Shown: positions 1 through 9,290, counted from the stretch's first letter. The stretch: DNA of 64,000 bases from JAJYSO01 sp964586655 (GCA_964586655.1 CAZPGY010000001.1:62001-126000), one strand, 5' to 3'. The notes: a model not told the origin generated them from the sequence alone. Made by a program: numbers and translations.

Positions 1-210
1 TTTAGAGCGGCCGCCGAAGTAATTGTTACCGCCCAACAAGGTTCAGCTTCGCTTTTACAGCGCAAACTAAAACTGGGCTACAACCGGGCCGGACGCATCA
101 TCGACCAATTGGAAGCTGCCGGTATTGTCGGTCCCTTCCAAGGCAGTAAGGCCAGAGACGTATTAATTTCTGATTTGGCCGAACTCGAAGAACATTTGAA
201 CAACCCTTAA
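1..210 (+). CDS. ftsK: DNA translocase FtsK, C-terminal end (partial)
   Basis: The window opens inside a reading frame whose last 69 residues form the winged-helix gamma domain of FtsK, which reads chromosomal KOPS sites and helps dimer resolution and segregation at the septum. The visible segment contains the typical GSASLLQRKLKLGYNRA helix-turn-helix, then RIIDQLEAAGIVGP and a short acidic tail ending in a TAA stop. The motor domain lies outside the window. The LolA-like gene starts 18 bp downstream, an arrangement I recall from other Flavobacteriia, so the genes are probably co-transcribed. Identification from the gamma-domain motif is firm even though only the tail is present. Confidence 0.93.
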   Translation, partial: FRAAAEVIVTAQQGSASLLQRKLKLGYNRAGRIIDQLEAAGIVGPFQGSKARDVLISDLAELEEHLNNP

Positions 211-228
211 TTAAAAAAATTAGCCGAT

Positions 229-876
229 ATGCTTAAAAAGTCAATCCTTTTTTGTTTAGTTATGTGCCTGTGTTTAGGGGCTACTGCACAAAATAGTGAA
301 AAAGCAGAACAGCTGCTCAAGGAGGTTTCTACTAAGGTAAAATCCTATGACAATATGGTCATCACTTTTGATTATATTCTCATAGATGGTGCCCGCCATA
401 TCAAACAGCAAACAAAAGGCAGCGTAAAACTTCAGGGAAATAAATATCGCCTCAACTTGATGGGCACCACCCGCATTTTCGACGGCAAAAAACTTTACAA
501 CATCATCCCGGAAAACGAAGAAATCAATATTTCAAGTTATAATCCTGATAACCAAGATCTTTTATCGCCTTCTGCCATGCTTAATTTTTATGAAAATGGC
601 TATACTTATCAATGGGACATCACCCAAAACGTGAGGGGCCGAAAAGTACAGTATGTCAAGCTTATTCCAAAGGATAAAACTTCAGAAATAAAACAAATCT
701 TATTGGGAATTGATGCCAATACCAAGCACATCAGCAAACTGATTCAAGTTTTGGATGACGGCACGAAAATCACCATAGACATTAGGAGTTTCAAGGTAAA
801 CCAACCCTTGTCCAAAAACACTTTCAGCTTTAATAAAGACAAGTATCAAGGCTATTATATCAACAGGCTCGACTAA
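229..876 (+). CDS. LolA-like outer membrane lipoprotein carrier protein
   Basis: A 215-residue secreted protein with a clear N-terminal signal peptide (hydrophobic FCLVMCLCLGATA followed by a likely cleavage before QNSEKA). The rest fits the LolA/LolB-like fold: a long amphipathic start, then alternating strands with KGSVKLQGNKYRLNL and a FDGKKLYN turn typical of LolA proteins. LolA carries lipoproteins across the periplasm from the LolCDE exporter to the outer membrane. It sits between ftsK and an LptF/LptG-type permease with only 2 bp before the latter, so an envelope-biogenesis operon is likely. The family assignment rests on the overall pattern and the neighbourhood rather than on a catalytic motif. 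Confidence 0.85.
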   Translation: MLKKSILFCLVMCLCLGATAQNSEKAEQLLKEVSTKVKSYDNMVITFDYILIDGARHIKQQTKGSVKLQGNKYRLNLMGTTRIFDGKKLYNIIPENEEINISSYNPDNQDLLSPSAMLNFYENGYTYQWDITQNVRGRKVQYVKLIPKDKTSEIKQILLGIDANTKHISKLIQVLDDGTKITIDIRSFKVNQPLSKNTFSFNKDKYQGYYINRLD

Positions 877-878
877 TC

Positions 879-2396
879 GTGAAAATTCTCGATCGCTACA
901 TATTCATCAGCTTCATCAAGACCTTTTTTTCGGTATTTGTGATCCTGATACTCATCTTTCTGCTGCAAAGTATCTGGCTGTATATTTCTGAATTGGCAGG
1001 CAAAGATTTAGATGCGGTCATCATTCTAAAGCTACTGTTTTACCTGACCCCGCATCTAATTCCCATGGTGTTGCCACTGACCATTTTGGTGGCCTCCATC
1101 ATGACTTTTGGAAGTTTTGCCGAAAACTATGAATTTGCAGCCATGAAGTCTTCGGGCATCTCTCTTCAACGCGCCATGAGAAGTCTTATTCTTTTTATCA
1201 GTATTCTAAGCGTAGTCACTTTCTTCTTTGCCAATAATGTTATTCCTTGGTCAAATTATAAATCCAAAAACCTGCGTTACAACATCAAAAGACTAAAACC
1301 TGCCATGGCCATTGTGGAGGGAATGTTTAACAAGATTGGAGAAGATTATAATATCAGGGTAGAAAAAAAGACCGGAGAAAACGGGCAAAACCTTCACGGG
1401 GTATTGATCCACAAAAAAATGGAGAAAAACCGGGGAATGGCGGTCATCAAAGCCGAAAGTGGAAAATTAATCGGCAGCAAAAGCTCCAATATCTTATCCT
1501 TGCTCCTCTACGACGGCACTCTATATCGGCAAGTTTATGCCGAAGATTATAAAACAAGGCGGCGCAAGCCTTTTATTAAGAATGAATTTGAAGCCTACCA
1601 GTTTAACATCGATTTATCTGAATTCAACAATGTTGATTTAGACGAAACTCATTACGATGATGCAGCGTCAATGCTGAGCGTTTCCGAACTTCGAGTGGCA
1701 CTGGATTCCCTTTCCAAAGAATTTAACGAAGATCGTGAAAGTTATCGCAAAACGCTCACCGCAAGAAATGGAATCAGACAAGTTTTAGGCAAGGCAAAAA
1801 AAGAAACGGATCAAGAGCTCAAGGCCCGTATTGAACCGGTATTGGACCCTAAAAAAGACAGCATTGAATACCATATTTCCAGCCTCCACGAGTTTTATGA
1901 GTCCTACGATCTCGACGATCGGCAACAAATCACCAACCTGGCGCTTACCCTCACCCAAGGCACCATCCGAACCGTAGAAGCGCGCCAAAATACCTTTGCC
2001 AAAAAAAACAAACGCATCAACAAAACCGAAATACAGATTCACGACAAATATGCCCTGGCGGTAATGTGTTTTGTTCTGTTTTTTATTGGCGCCCCTTTGG
2101 GAGCCATTATCCGAAAAGGAGGAATAGGAACGCCTATGGTAGTGGCCATTTTGCTGTTTTTGACCTATTATTATATTGGTTTGTTTGCCAAAAATAGCGC
2201 TGAAAACGGCTCCATCAGTCCCTTTATTGCCACTTGGTTGTCTACCTTCATCATGCTTCCGCTCAGCATTATAGTGACCTATAGAGCTACAACAGATCAA
2301 GGAATTGTCAACATCGACGGCATCATCAGTCCCATCAAAAATTTCTTTGCCAAAATTGGCGGTATTAAAAACAAAAAGAAAGATAATAACTCCTAA
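879..2396 (+). CDS. LptF/LptG family permease (YjgP/YjgQ)
   Basis: A 505-residue membrane protein with the LptF/G layout: transmembrane helices near residues 10-35, 50-80 and 95-125, a large periplasmic region of about 250 residues, then three C-terminal helices (starting KYALAVMCFVLFFIGAPLGA). The motif with KYALA and PLGAIIRKGG is characteristic. LptF and LptG form the membrane part of the LptB2FG transporter that extracts lipopolysaccharide from the inner membrane. The start is GTG, 2 bp after the stop of the LolA-like gene, so translation is probably coupled. Whether it plays the LptF or LptG role cannot be decided here. The middle region is charged and helical and longer than in E. coli LptF (366 aa), as is common in this phylum. 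Confidence 0.9.
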   Translation: MKILDRYIFISFIKTFFSVFVILILIFLLQSIWLYISELAGKDLDAVIILKLLFYLTPHLIPMVLPLTILVASIMTFGSFAENYEFAAMKSSGISLQRAMRSLILFISILSVVTFFFANNVIPWSNYKSKNLRYNIKRLKPAMAIVEGMFNKIGEDYNIRVEKKTGENGQNLHGVLIHKKMEKNRGMAVIKAESGKLIGSKSSNILSLLLYDGTLYRQVYAEDYKTRRRKPFIKNEFEAYQFNIDLSEFNNVDLDETHYDDAASMLSVSELRVALDSLSKEFNEDRESYRKTLTARNGIRQVLGKAKKETDQELKARIEPVLDPKKDSIEYHISSLHEFYESYDLDDRQQITNLALTLTQGTIRTVEARQNTFAKKNKRINKTEIQIHDKYALAVMCFVLFFIGAPLGAIIRKGGIGTPMVVAILLFLTYYYIGLFAKNSAENGSISPFIATWLSTFIMLPLSIIVTYRATTDQGIVNIDGIISPIKNFFAKIGGIKNKKKDNNS

Positions 2397-2420
2397 CTTT
2401 GCATAGAAATTCCTTCAAAA

Positions 2421-3581
2421 ATGGACAACAAGCAAAAACAAAGTGATCTAAGCCAACTCAACACCATTCCCGAAGCTATAGACGATATCCGACAGGGGAA
2501 AATTGTAATTGTTGTCGATGACGAGAATCGAGAAAACGAAGGCGACTTTGTTGCAGCTGCCGAAAAAGTGACGCCCGAAATCATCAATTTTATGGCTAAA
2601 CATGGACGCGGACTCATTTGCGCGCCCATAACCGAAAAACGAAGCAAAGAGCTCGGATTAGATTTAATGGTTTCTGAAAATACGGTCTTGCACAACACCC
2701 AGTTTACGGTTTCAGTAGACCTTAAAGGACACGGCTGTACCACCGGCATCTCTGTTCACGATCGTTCCAAAACCATAAAATCCTTAGTAGAGGCGTCTAC
2801 TACCCCTGAAGATTTGGGGCGCCCCGGTCATATTTTCCCGCTACGGGCCAAAAACGGCGGCGTATTGAGACGCACCGGACACACCGAAGCTGCTGTCGAT
2901 CTGGCACGATTGGCAGGATTGGCACCAGCAGGAATTTTGGTCGAAATCTTAAACGATGATGGCACCATGGCGCGATTGCCTCAACTCTTGGAGGTTGCCA
3001 AACAGTTTGATCTCAAAATTATTTCTATCGAAGATTTGGTGGCATACCGCATGCAACACGATTCTCTGATTGAAAAAAAGATGGATTTTGAAATGACCAC
3101 GCGTTTTGGTGAATATCGATTGCGAGCCTATAAACAAACTACCAATGACCAAGTCCACCTGGCCCTGACCAAAGGAGAATGGACGACAGAAGAAGCGATT
3201 GCCGTAAGAATGAATTCCACTTTGGTCAATAATGATACCCTGAGCGCACTCACCGGCAATACCGATAAAAAATTGGAAGCCATGTTCAGTGCCATCAATC
3301 AAGAAAAACGAGGTGCCATTGTCTTTATCAACCCCGAAGGCACCAGCATCAACCTGCTGAACCGACTTCACGAACTGCACGCCCTACAAACCGATTATAA
3401 AAAAGGAGAACTGATTAAAGCTCCACGACTAAAAATGGACGACAAAGACTTCGGAATAGGGGCCCAAATCCTTCACGATCTCGGTATTCATAAAATCAAG
3501 CTGCTGACCAATACCAAAAAAAGAAAACGAGTGGGAATGATTGGTTACGGACTGGAAATTACAGAATACTTAACCTACTAA
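2421..3581 (+). CDS. ribBA: RibBA-type protein: DHBP synthase with degenerate GTP cyclohydrolase II domain
   Basis: The N-terminal half (residues about 10-205) is a complete 3,4-dihydroxy-2-butanone-4-phosphate synthase: acidic metal motif DDENRENEGDFV, then HGRGLICAP and RPGHIFPLRA, which convert ribulose-5-phosphate for riboflavin synthesis. The C-terminal half (about 210-386) aligns in order with GTP cyclohydrolase II, but the segment that should carry the zinc ligands (a C-x10-C-x-C pattern) reads VRMNSTLVNNDTLSAL near residues 261-276 with no cysteine. The usual RQEGRGIGL loop is INPEGTSINL. That domain is therefore probably not a GTP cyclohydrolase and may be regulatory or structural. 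A promoter -7 box TAACTTTG lies at 2394-2401. The start gives a normal N terminus. Confidence 0.92.
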   Translation: MDNKQKQSDLSQLNTIPEAIDDIRQGKIVIVVDDENRENEGDFVAAAEKVTPEIINFMAKHGRGLICAPITEKRSKELGLDLMVSENTVLHNTQFTVSVDLKGHGCTTGISVHDRSKTIKSLVEASTTPEDLGRPGHIFPLRAKNGGVLRRTGHTEAAVDLARLAGLAPAGILVEILNDDGTMARLPQLLEVAKQFDLKIISIEDLVAYRMQHDSLIEKKMDFEMTTRFGEYRLRAYKQTTNDQVHLALTKGEWTTEEAIAVRMNSTLVNNDTLSALTGNTDKKLEAMFSAINQEKRGAIVFINPEGTSINLLNRLHELHALQTDYKKGELIKAPRLKMDDKDFGIGAQILHDLGIHKIKLLTNTKKRKRVGMIGYGLEITEYLTY

Positions 3582-3714
3582 ACGTTTCAATATATTTTTA
3601 GTTCTACCAATATTTTAGTGGAAATGCCTATTTTTCGTTCCCCCCCCAAAAACTCGAAAAACAGTTATAATAGCTGTCTTAAAACCCATTTTACATCCTT
3701 TAGAGGGCGGGATC

Positions 3715-3730
3715 AATAAAATTGGTATTA
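3715..3730. repeat. Solo end sequence matching the palindromic elements
   Basis: These 16 bases are identical to the right end of the 161-bp element at 23274-23434 (positions 23421-23436), but no core or second end is seen here. It may be an eroded remnant, or chance in A/T-rich DNA. It sits about 130 bp upstream of the OmpA-type gene. The same 275-bp spacer has a run of eight C at 3640-3647 and otherwise nothing I recognise. Confidence 0.3.
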
Positions 3731-3856
3731 AATCTTTCATCAAATTTGTGGCAGAACCTTATTTTTAAGATTTTTTAACGCGATTTAACTATACGTTAGT
3801 AATTTAAATATAATAATAATTCGTCGGCATAGTTATTAGTATCAAACCAAATTGCT

Positions 3857-4693
3857 ATGAAACGATTAACTTTACCCGCCATCGCCCTGATGGCCATTTT
3901 AGTAACTTCCTGTGTATCAAAGAAAAAATACACAGCATTAAGTGAAAAGTATCAAAACTCACAAGCTGAGTTGTACCAAACACGAACCGAAAAGGAAGCC
4001 TGTGAAACCAAGCTGGCCAAGATTGAGGATCGCGTTTCGGATTATTATGCCAAAATCAATTCTCTACAACAAGAGAACAAGGAAAAGCTGGAAATGACCG
4101 GTGAAGGTGCCGTAGTTTCTCAAAATGCCAAAGAGGCCATGCGAGAAACCCTTAAAAATGTGGACCCGGCAAAATTGGCCCAAGCCCAAACCCTTGGCGA
4201 TTCACTCGACTTGGCTGTTTCTTATAATTTGCAGCAGTCTTTTTCGGGAGACAGTACCGATGGCATTCAAGTGCATGTGGAGAACACCATCGTTGAAATC
4301 ACCATTTCTGATGATTTATTGTTCCGCAGCAGCAGCTATAGGGTAAACCGTGATGCTTATGACTTTTTAGAAAGAATAGCCCAAGTTGTCAAGTCGGAGC
4401 CGGCCATGGAAGTTATGGTGGAAGGCCATACCGATTCCCGAACCTTTGTTAAGGGATCCTACATTAAAGACAACTGGGGACTGAGCGTTCGTCGTGCAGT
4501 TTCTGTTGTACGTATTCTCCAAAATAAATTTGGCATTGATGGAGAACAGCTTATCGCCTCAGGACGAAGCAGCTATCATCCTATTGCCAGCAATGATACT
4601 GCCGAAGGACGTCAACAAAACAGACGCACCCGCATCATTATTTTACCCAATTTGGATAAATTTTTGGCCTTACTCGATAGTTCTCAAGCCTAA
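3857..4693 (+). CDS. OmpA family peptidoglycan-binding lipoprotein
   Basis: 278 residues. The N terminus is a lipoprotein signal with lipobox LVTSC (Cys19), so the protein should be acylated and sit in the outer membrane. Residues about 25-75 are predicted coiled coil (heptad-like, with SEKYQNSQAELYQ). The C-terminal half is an OmpA-like domain: VEGHTDSR, NWGLSVRRA with the Asp/Arg pair that binds diaminopimelate, and a QNRRTRIIILP ending. The likely role is anchoring the outer membrane to peptidoglycan. It is a single gene with a strong terminator 22 bp downstream. Confidence 0.93.
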   Translation: MKRLTLPAIALMAILVTSCVSKKKYTALSEKYQNSQAELYQTRTEKEACETKLAKIEDRVSDYYAKINSLQQENKEKLEMTGEGAVVSQNAKEAMRETLKNVDPAKLAQAQTLGDSLDLAVSYNLQQSFSGDSTDGIQVHVENTIVEITISDDLLFRSSSYRVNRDAYDFLERIAQVVKSEPAMEVMVEGHTDSRTFVKGSYIKDNWGLSVRRAVSVVRILQNKFGIDGEQLIASGRSSYHPIASNDTAEGRQQNRRTRIIILPNLDKFLALLDSSQA

Positions 4694-4714
4694 ATTTACA
4701 AACCAACTCAACCT

Positions 4715-4750
4715 AACCGCCGGTCTGTACAATGCAAACCGGCGGTTTTT
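4715..4750 (+). terminator. Rho-independent terminator after the OmpA-type lipoprotein
   Basis: A 10-bp G/C-rich stem (4715-4724 pairing with 4738-4747) closes a 13-nt loop and is followed by a T run. It lies directly after the lipoprotein gene and before uvrC. Confidence 0.88.
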
Positions 4751-4864
4751 ATTGATGATTGCTATGCCCCAACTCCTCTTCAATATCTCCGTTCTTGTGA
4801 AAAAGAGATGAAAAGCCGATGTGATGTTTTTATTCAATTGGGCAATGTTTTACCTTTGTCTACC

Positions 4865-6691
4865 ATGAACCGCACGCCCATCGACATACAATTGAAAACC
4901 TTACCGTCCGGCCCCGGCGTTTATCAATATTATGACAAAAACGGGAAAATTCTATACGTGGGAAAGGCCAAGAATCTTAAACGAAGGGTTTCCTCTTATT
5001 TCCAAAAAAAGCACGACAATAACCGCATTGCATTATTGGTTAAAAGAATTGTAGAAATCAAACATATTGTTGTCGAATCGGAAACCGATGCCTTGTTGCT
5101 GGAAAACAACCTCATCAAAAAATATCAACCGCGGTTTAATGTCATGTTAAAAGACGACAAGACCTATCCTTGGTTGTGTATCAAAAACGAAGCCTTCCCT
5201 CGAATTTTCTTGACCCGCAACGTCATCAAAGATGGCAGCGAATATTATGGTCCTTATCCCAGCGTTCGCACCGTCCGTATCCTTTTAGAATTGATTAATG
5301 AGTTGTTTCCATTGCGGCGTGGAAGCCTGAGCCAGTGGAAAAAAGATATCGAAACCGGAAAAATAAAAAACCGTGTAGAATACCAAATTCGAAGTGCTTT
5401 TCAAACCTCAGACGAGTGGCAGACCAAAGCCGGATATGAAGCCAACATCAGCCAGATTAGAGAAATCTTAAAAGGAAACTTCAAGACTTCTTTAAACCGT
5501 TTTAAAGAAAAAATGCAAGCCTACGCCAGCAACCTCGAATTCGAAGCCGCGCAGGAGATCAAAGAAAAAATTGATGCCTTAGAAAATTATCAGGCCAAAT
5601 CTACGGTGGTTAACCCCAAAATTAATAATGTGGATGTGTACAGCATCGTTAGCGATGAAGGCTATGCTTATGTAAATTTTCTACAAATTTCTCATGGCGC
5701 CATCATCCGTTCGCACACCATTGAGATGAAAAAAAAACTGGAAGAAACCGACAAAGAATTACTCGAACTGGGCATCACAGAAATTCGACAGCGATTTGAT
5801 TACAACTCGAGGGAAATCTATGTACCTTTTAAAGTGAATATAGGAGAAGGTTTGAAAGTAAGCGTCCCAAAGATAGGCGATAAAAAAGCGATTGTAGATT
5901 TATCGGAACGCAATGCAAAATACTATCGTCAAGAGCGGTTTAAACAAATGAAATTTGTGGATCCTAACCGACACACCAATCGCTTGATGAAACAGATGAA
6001 AGAAGACCTTCGTCTTTCTAAAGAACCGCGACACATCGAGTGTTTTGACAATTCCAACATCCAGGGCACCAACCCGGTGGCCGCTTGTGTTGTCTTTAAA
6101 AACGGAAAGCCCAGTAAAAAAGATTACCGAAAATTCAATATTAAAACCGTAGAAGGCCCTGATGATTTTGCGTCTATGGAAGAGGTCGTTTATCGACGCT
6201 ATCGTCGTTTGCTTGATGAAGGGCATGACCTGCCCCAACTTATCGTCATCGATGGTGGCAAAGGACAGTTGTCTTCAGCCTTAAAAGCTTTAGAAACTTT
6301 GGCGCTCCGCGGAAAAGTTCCCATCATTGGCATTGCTGAACGCTTGGAAGAGCTTTATTATCCGGAAGATCGCATTCCACTGTATCTCGACAAAAAATCT
6401 GAAACCCTAAGAGTCATCCAACGCTTGCGTGACGAAGCACACCGATTTGGTCTCAGCTTTCATCGCAACAAGCGCAGCAAAGCTGCTTTGGGCACTGAAC
6501 TACAACGCATACAAGGAATTGGAGAAAAAACAGCAATCACCTTATTAAAAAATTTGCGCTCCACCAAAAGAATTGCTAAAACCTCGGAAGCTGATTTGGC
6601 TCGCATCATTGGACCGGCCAAGGCAAAATTGGTGTATAACTATTTTCAAAAAAAACCGATTGAACCAGCTGCTGACAAGTCAAAAATTTAA
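4865..6691 (+). CDS. uvrC: Excinuclease ABC subunit C
   Basis: UvrC makes both incisions in nucleotide excision repair together with UvrA and UvrB. All domains are present in order: GIY-YIG nuclease (PGVYQYYDKNGKILYVGKAKN, residues about 15-95), UVR motif (residues about 195-230, FEAAQEIKEKIDALE), the RNase H-like second nuclease (ECFDNSNIQGT and VIDGGKGQL), and a C-terminal helix-hairpin-helix pair (IQGIGEKTA, RIIGPAKA). The frame is open from 4808, but I choose the ATG at 4865 because it gives the normal family N terminus (608 aa) and because a -7 box TACCTTTG lies at 4851-4858, which would put the transcript start almost at this ATG. The following gene begins 13 bp after the stop. Confidence 0.96.
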   Translation: MNRTPIDIQLKTLPSGPGVYQYYDKNGKILYVGKAKNLKRRVSSYFQKKHDNNRIALLVKRIVEIKHIVVESETDALLLENNLIKKYQPRFNVMLKDDKTYPWLCIKNEAFPRIFLTRNVIKDGSEYYGPYPSVRTVRILLELINELFPLRRGSLSQWKKDIETGKIKNRVEYQIRSAFQTSDEWQTKAGYEANISQIREILKGNFKTSLNRFKEKMQAYASNLEFEAAQEIKEKIDALENYQAKSTVVNPKINNVDVYSIVSDEGYAYVNFLQISHGAIIRSHTIEMKKKLEETDKELLELGITEIRQRFDYNSREIYVPFKVNIGEGLKVSVPKIGDKKAIVDLSERNAKYYRQERFKQMKFVDPNRHTNRLMKQMKEDLRLSKEPRHIECFDNSNIQGTNPVAACVVFKNGKPSKKDYRKFNIKTVEGPDDFASMEEVVYRRYRRLLDEGHDLPQLIVIDGGKGQLSSALKALETLALRGKVPIIGIAERLEELYYPEDRIPLYLDKKSETLRVIQRLRDEAHRFGLSFHRNKRSKAALGTELQRIQGIGEKTAITLLKNLRSTKRIAKTSEADLARIIGPAKAKLVYNYFQKKPIEPAADKSKI

Positions 6692-6704
6692 TCCCTTAGC
6701 CCTC

Positions 6705-8945
6705 ATGAAATACCTTCCCTTTCTCCTATTGTTTTTTGGTTTTAGCCTCTTCGCTCAGGAAAAGCCCCAATCCGACGACATTAAAGTAGGCTTAGTTCTC
6801 AGTGGTGGCGGCGCAAAAGGCTTGGCCGAAATTGGCGTTTTAAAAGTCATTGAAGCTTCCGGGGTTCAGATTGATTATATCGGTGGCGCCAGTATGGGAG
6901 CCATTGTAGGAGCGCTATACGCCGCGGGCTATTCAGCAGAAGAAATGGATTCTATCTTTAGCTCTACCAATTTCAAAACACTGATTCAAGACGACCTGCC
7001 GCGACGTGCCAAATCTTTTTATGAGAAAAAAGGGGCCGAGCGCTATGCCCTTACCCTGCCGTTCAACAACTTTAAACTGCATTTCCCCTCCGGGCTGTCC
7101 CAAGGACAAAATATTTATGATCTGTTGTCAAAGCTATTCTATCCGGTACGCGATATTAAAGATTTTAGCCAGCTGCCAATTCCCTTTTTCTGCATAGGAA
7201 CAGATATTGAAACCGGAGAGCGCTTGGTGTTTAATCAAGGATCGCTCCCCCTAAAAGTACTGGCCAGCGCAGCCATTCCCTCCGTTTTTAGCCCGGTAGA
7301 AGTCAAGGGAAGGTTGGTCAGTGACGGCGGTATTACCGATAATTTTCCGGTGGAAAAGATGCTTACACACGATGTAGATTACATCATTGGAGTGGATGTA
7401 CAAGACAGCTTGGTGGGGCGGGAAAAACTACAAACTGTCTTTCAAATCCTGACCCAAGTCAATAATTTCAGGACAATTAAAGCCATGAAAAGCAAGAGAA
7501 AGCTGGTCGATTTATACATCAATCCCGAAATTGGAGCGTTCAATATCCTTTCTTTCGATCGCGGTAAAGCCATTATAGCAGCAGGAGAAAAGGCCGCTTT
7601 GGCGGTCAAACCAATTTTAGACTCTATCGCCCGGCTACAACAAGGAACACCGCCGAATCGAGATATCGCCTTACCCGATTCTCTGATTATAGAGCACATC
7701 ATCATTAAAGGCAGCAATAATTATCCGAGAAATTTTATCCGTGGGAAACTCCGGTTAGAAACCGATCATCAAACGAGTTTTAAGGATTTAAAAAAAGGCT
7801 TAGACAACCTTTATGCCACCAACAATTTTAACAACATTCGCTATAAGCTCATTCCTCAGCAAGGGGGAGGAAATGATCTTTTGATAAAACTTGAAGAAAG
7901 TGATGTCAAAACCAATCTGCGTTTTGGGGCACATTATGATGAGCTGTATAAAAGTAGTGTCTTGGCTAATTTTACCCACAAAGGGCTGATTTTCAAAAAT
8001 GATATCACCTCACTGGATTTGATTTTTGGAGACAATATTCGCTACAGGTTTGATTATTTTATCGACAAAGGACGCTATTGGAGTATTGGTTTAAAGAGCA
8101 GTCTCAACCGATTTGAACACGATATTGGGTTTGGATTTATCGAAGAAGAAATTCCCGACGGCAACTTCAATGTCAACAAGATACAATTGGAATACTTGGA
8201 TTTTACCAACCAGTTTTATGTGCAATCTTACTTGTTTAGAGGTCTGCGGTTTAGAACCGGTGTGGAACACAAATATACCCGATTAAAAACAGAAACCATC
8301 TTATTACAAAACTATAACAACAACCAAAACAATACCTTTACCTTGTTGGAAAGCGGGCATATTTTTGGCCTCTACGGTATTTTAGAGTTTGACAGCTACA
8401 ATAATGTATATTTCCCCACCAAAGGCTTCTTTTTTAAAGGCAATCTGCATTTCTATCCCTTTAGTTCTTATTCGACCTTTGATTTCAACAAATTTGCCAT
8501 TGTCAAAGGAAAATTGGGGTATGCTTTTACCCTATTCCCCAAATTTGCGGTTCGTTTACGAGCAGAAATGGGCTTCAACATAGGGAACAACAACATCAAT
8601 GCCTTGGATTTCTTCCTCGGCGGATACGGCAATTATTACGTCAACAACATCACTTCATTTATGGGCTATGACTACTTGTCCGGAGCCGGAAACAGTTATA
8701 ACAAAAGCGCAATCGAACTGGATTATGAGCTCTTCAAAAGCCATCACCTGATGTTGGGATACAATATTGCCAATATTGGAAATGATCTTTATTATCACGG
8801 CAAAATTTTTGAAGATCCCAAATACACCGGGTTCTTTTTAGGATATGGCATCCAAAGCTTTTTTGGCCCCTTGGAGGTATTTTATTCCTATTCTCCGGAA
8901 CGCAAAAAATCGGAGTGGTATGTCAGCTTAGGATTTTGGTTTTAA
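6705..8945 (+). CDS. Patatin-like phospholipase with POTRA and outer-membrane beta-barrel (PlpD-like)
   Basis: 746 residues. The signal peptide (MKYLPFLLLFFGFSLFAQ) fixes the start at 6705, although the frame is open further upstream inside uvrC. Residues about 30-290 are a patatin-type serine lipase: oxyanion loop SGGGAKGLAEIG, nucleophile GGASMGA (Ser63) and the DGG motif (Asp207), which form a Ser-Asp dyad. A POTRA-like domain follows (about 340-420, IEHIIIKGSNNYP), and the rest is a strand-rich barrel ending in an aromatic residue (LGFWF), the usual signal for the Bam machine. The layout matches type Vd autotransporters such as PlpD, or cell-attached lipases of that class. The substrate is unknown. 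Confidence 0.92.
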   Translation: MKYLPFLLLFFGFSLFAQEKPQSDDIKVGLVLSGGGAKGLAEIGVLKVIEASGVQIDYIGGASMGAIVGALYAAGYSAEEMDSIFSSTNFKTLIQDDLPRRAKSFYEKKGAERYALTLPFNNFKLHFPSGLSQGQNIYDLLSKLFYPVRDIKDFSQLPIPFFCIGTDIETGERLVFNQGSLPLKVLASAAIPSVFSPVEVKGRLVSDGGITDNFPVEKMLTHDVDYIIGVDVQDSLVGREKLQTVFQILTQVNNFRTIKAMKSKRKLVDLYINPEIGAFNILSFDRGKAIIAAGEKAALAVKPILDSIARLQQGTPPNRDIALPDSLIIEHIIIKGSNNYPRNFIRGKLRLETDHQTSFKDLKKGLDNLYATNNFNNIRYKLIPQQGGGNDLLIKLEESDVKTNLRFGAHYDELYKSSVLANFTHKGLIFKNDITSLDLIFGDNIRYRFDYFIDKGRYWSIGLKSSLNRFEHDIGFGFIEEEIPDGNFNVNKIQLEYLDFTNQFYVQSYLFRGLRFRTGVEHKYTRLKTETILLQNYNNNQNNTFTLLESGHIFGLYGILEFDSYNNVYFPTKGFFFKGNLHFYPFSSYSTFDFNKFAIVKGKLGYAFTLFPKFAVRLRAEMGFNIGNNNINALDFFLGGYGNYYVNNITSFMGYDYLSGAGNSYNKSAIELDYELFKSHHLMLGYNIANIGNDLYYHGKIFEDPKYTGFFLGYGIQSFFGPLEVFYSYSPERKKSEWYVSLGFWF

Positions 8946-9004
8946 TTCTTTTTTACAGGGTTGATCCCAAACTCCAAGAACGTCAGGCCGCTAACTCCAA
9001 ATCC

Positions 9005-9187
9005 ATATACAAAACAGACGTATCTTCCTGTTAAAATCACAAATCTCTGCGTTAATCCCGTACGTACGGGACGTCATGCTAAGGCTATACCTGTGCCCGT
9101 GTCTGCCGGCGAGGCAGGCTTTTTGCCTTGACCTTTGAAATTTTCACGACAAAATATTTAATCTATTTCAAAAATTACTTCCGTGTA
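9005..9187 (-). mobile_element. Palindromic MITE-like element, diverged copy D
   Basis: This segment is related to the element at 27210-27391 but lies in the opposite orientation. A block of 48 bases is identical (9111-9158 here, 27237-27284 on the other strand) and flanking parts match less well. It shares sub-motifs with the better preserved copies: TCTGCGTTAA, a G/C-rich core and TTTTTGCCTTGA. Its ends are eroded (TTACTTCCGTGT at the right). It has no coding capacity. It lies in the 641-bp gap between the patatin gene and rnpA, whose remaining parts hold a hairpin (9291-9366) and nothing else I recognise. Confidence 0.65.
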
Positions 9188-9290
9188 ACATCAGTAAACT
9201 CCATGGCATAGTCTTTTAAAAGATTATGGGAGACTTTTTCCAACTATCCAACACATTTTTCCCTATCTTTATGCCGCATAAAGTTTTACA

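Noticed and set aside
1785..2300. 171-codon minus-strand frame inside the LptF/G gene
   Set aside because: It is antisense to a conserved membrane protein gene, has no family features, and is a codon-usage shadow.
3640..3647. Run of eight C, possible phase-variable tract
   Set aside because: It lies more than 200 bp upstream of the nearest start, outside any promoter-like pair, and a single short run is weak evidence.
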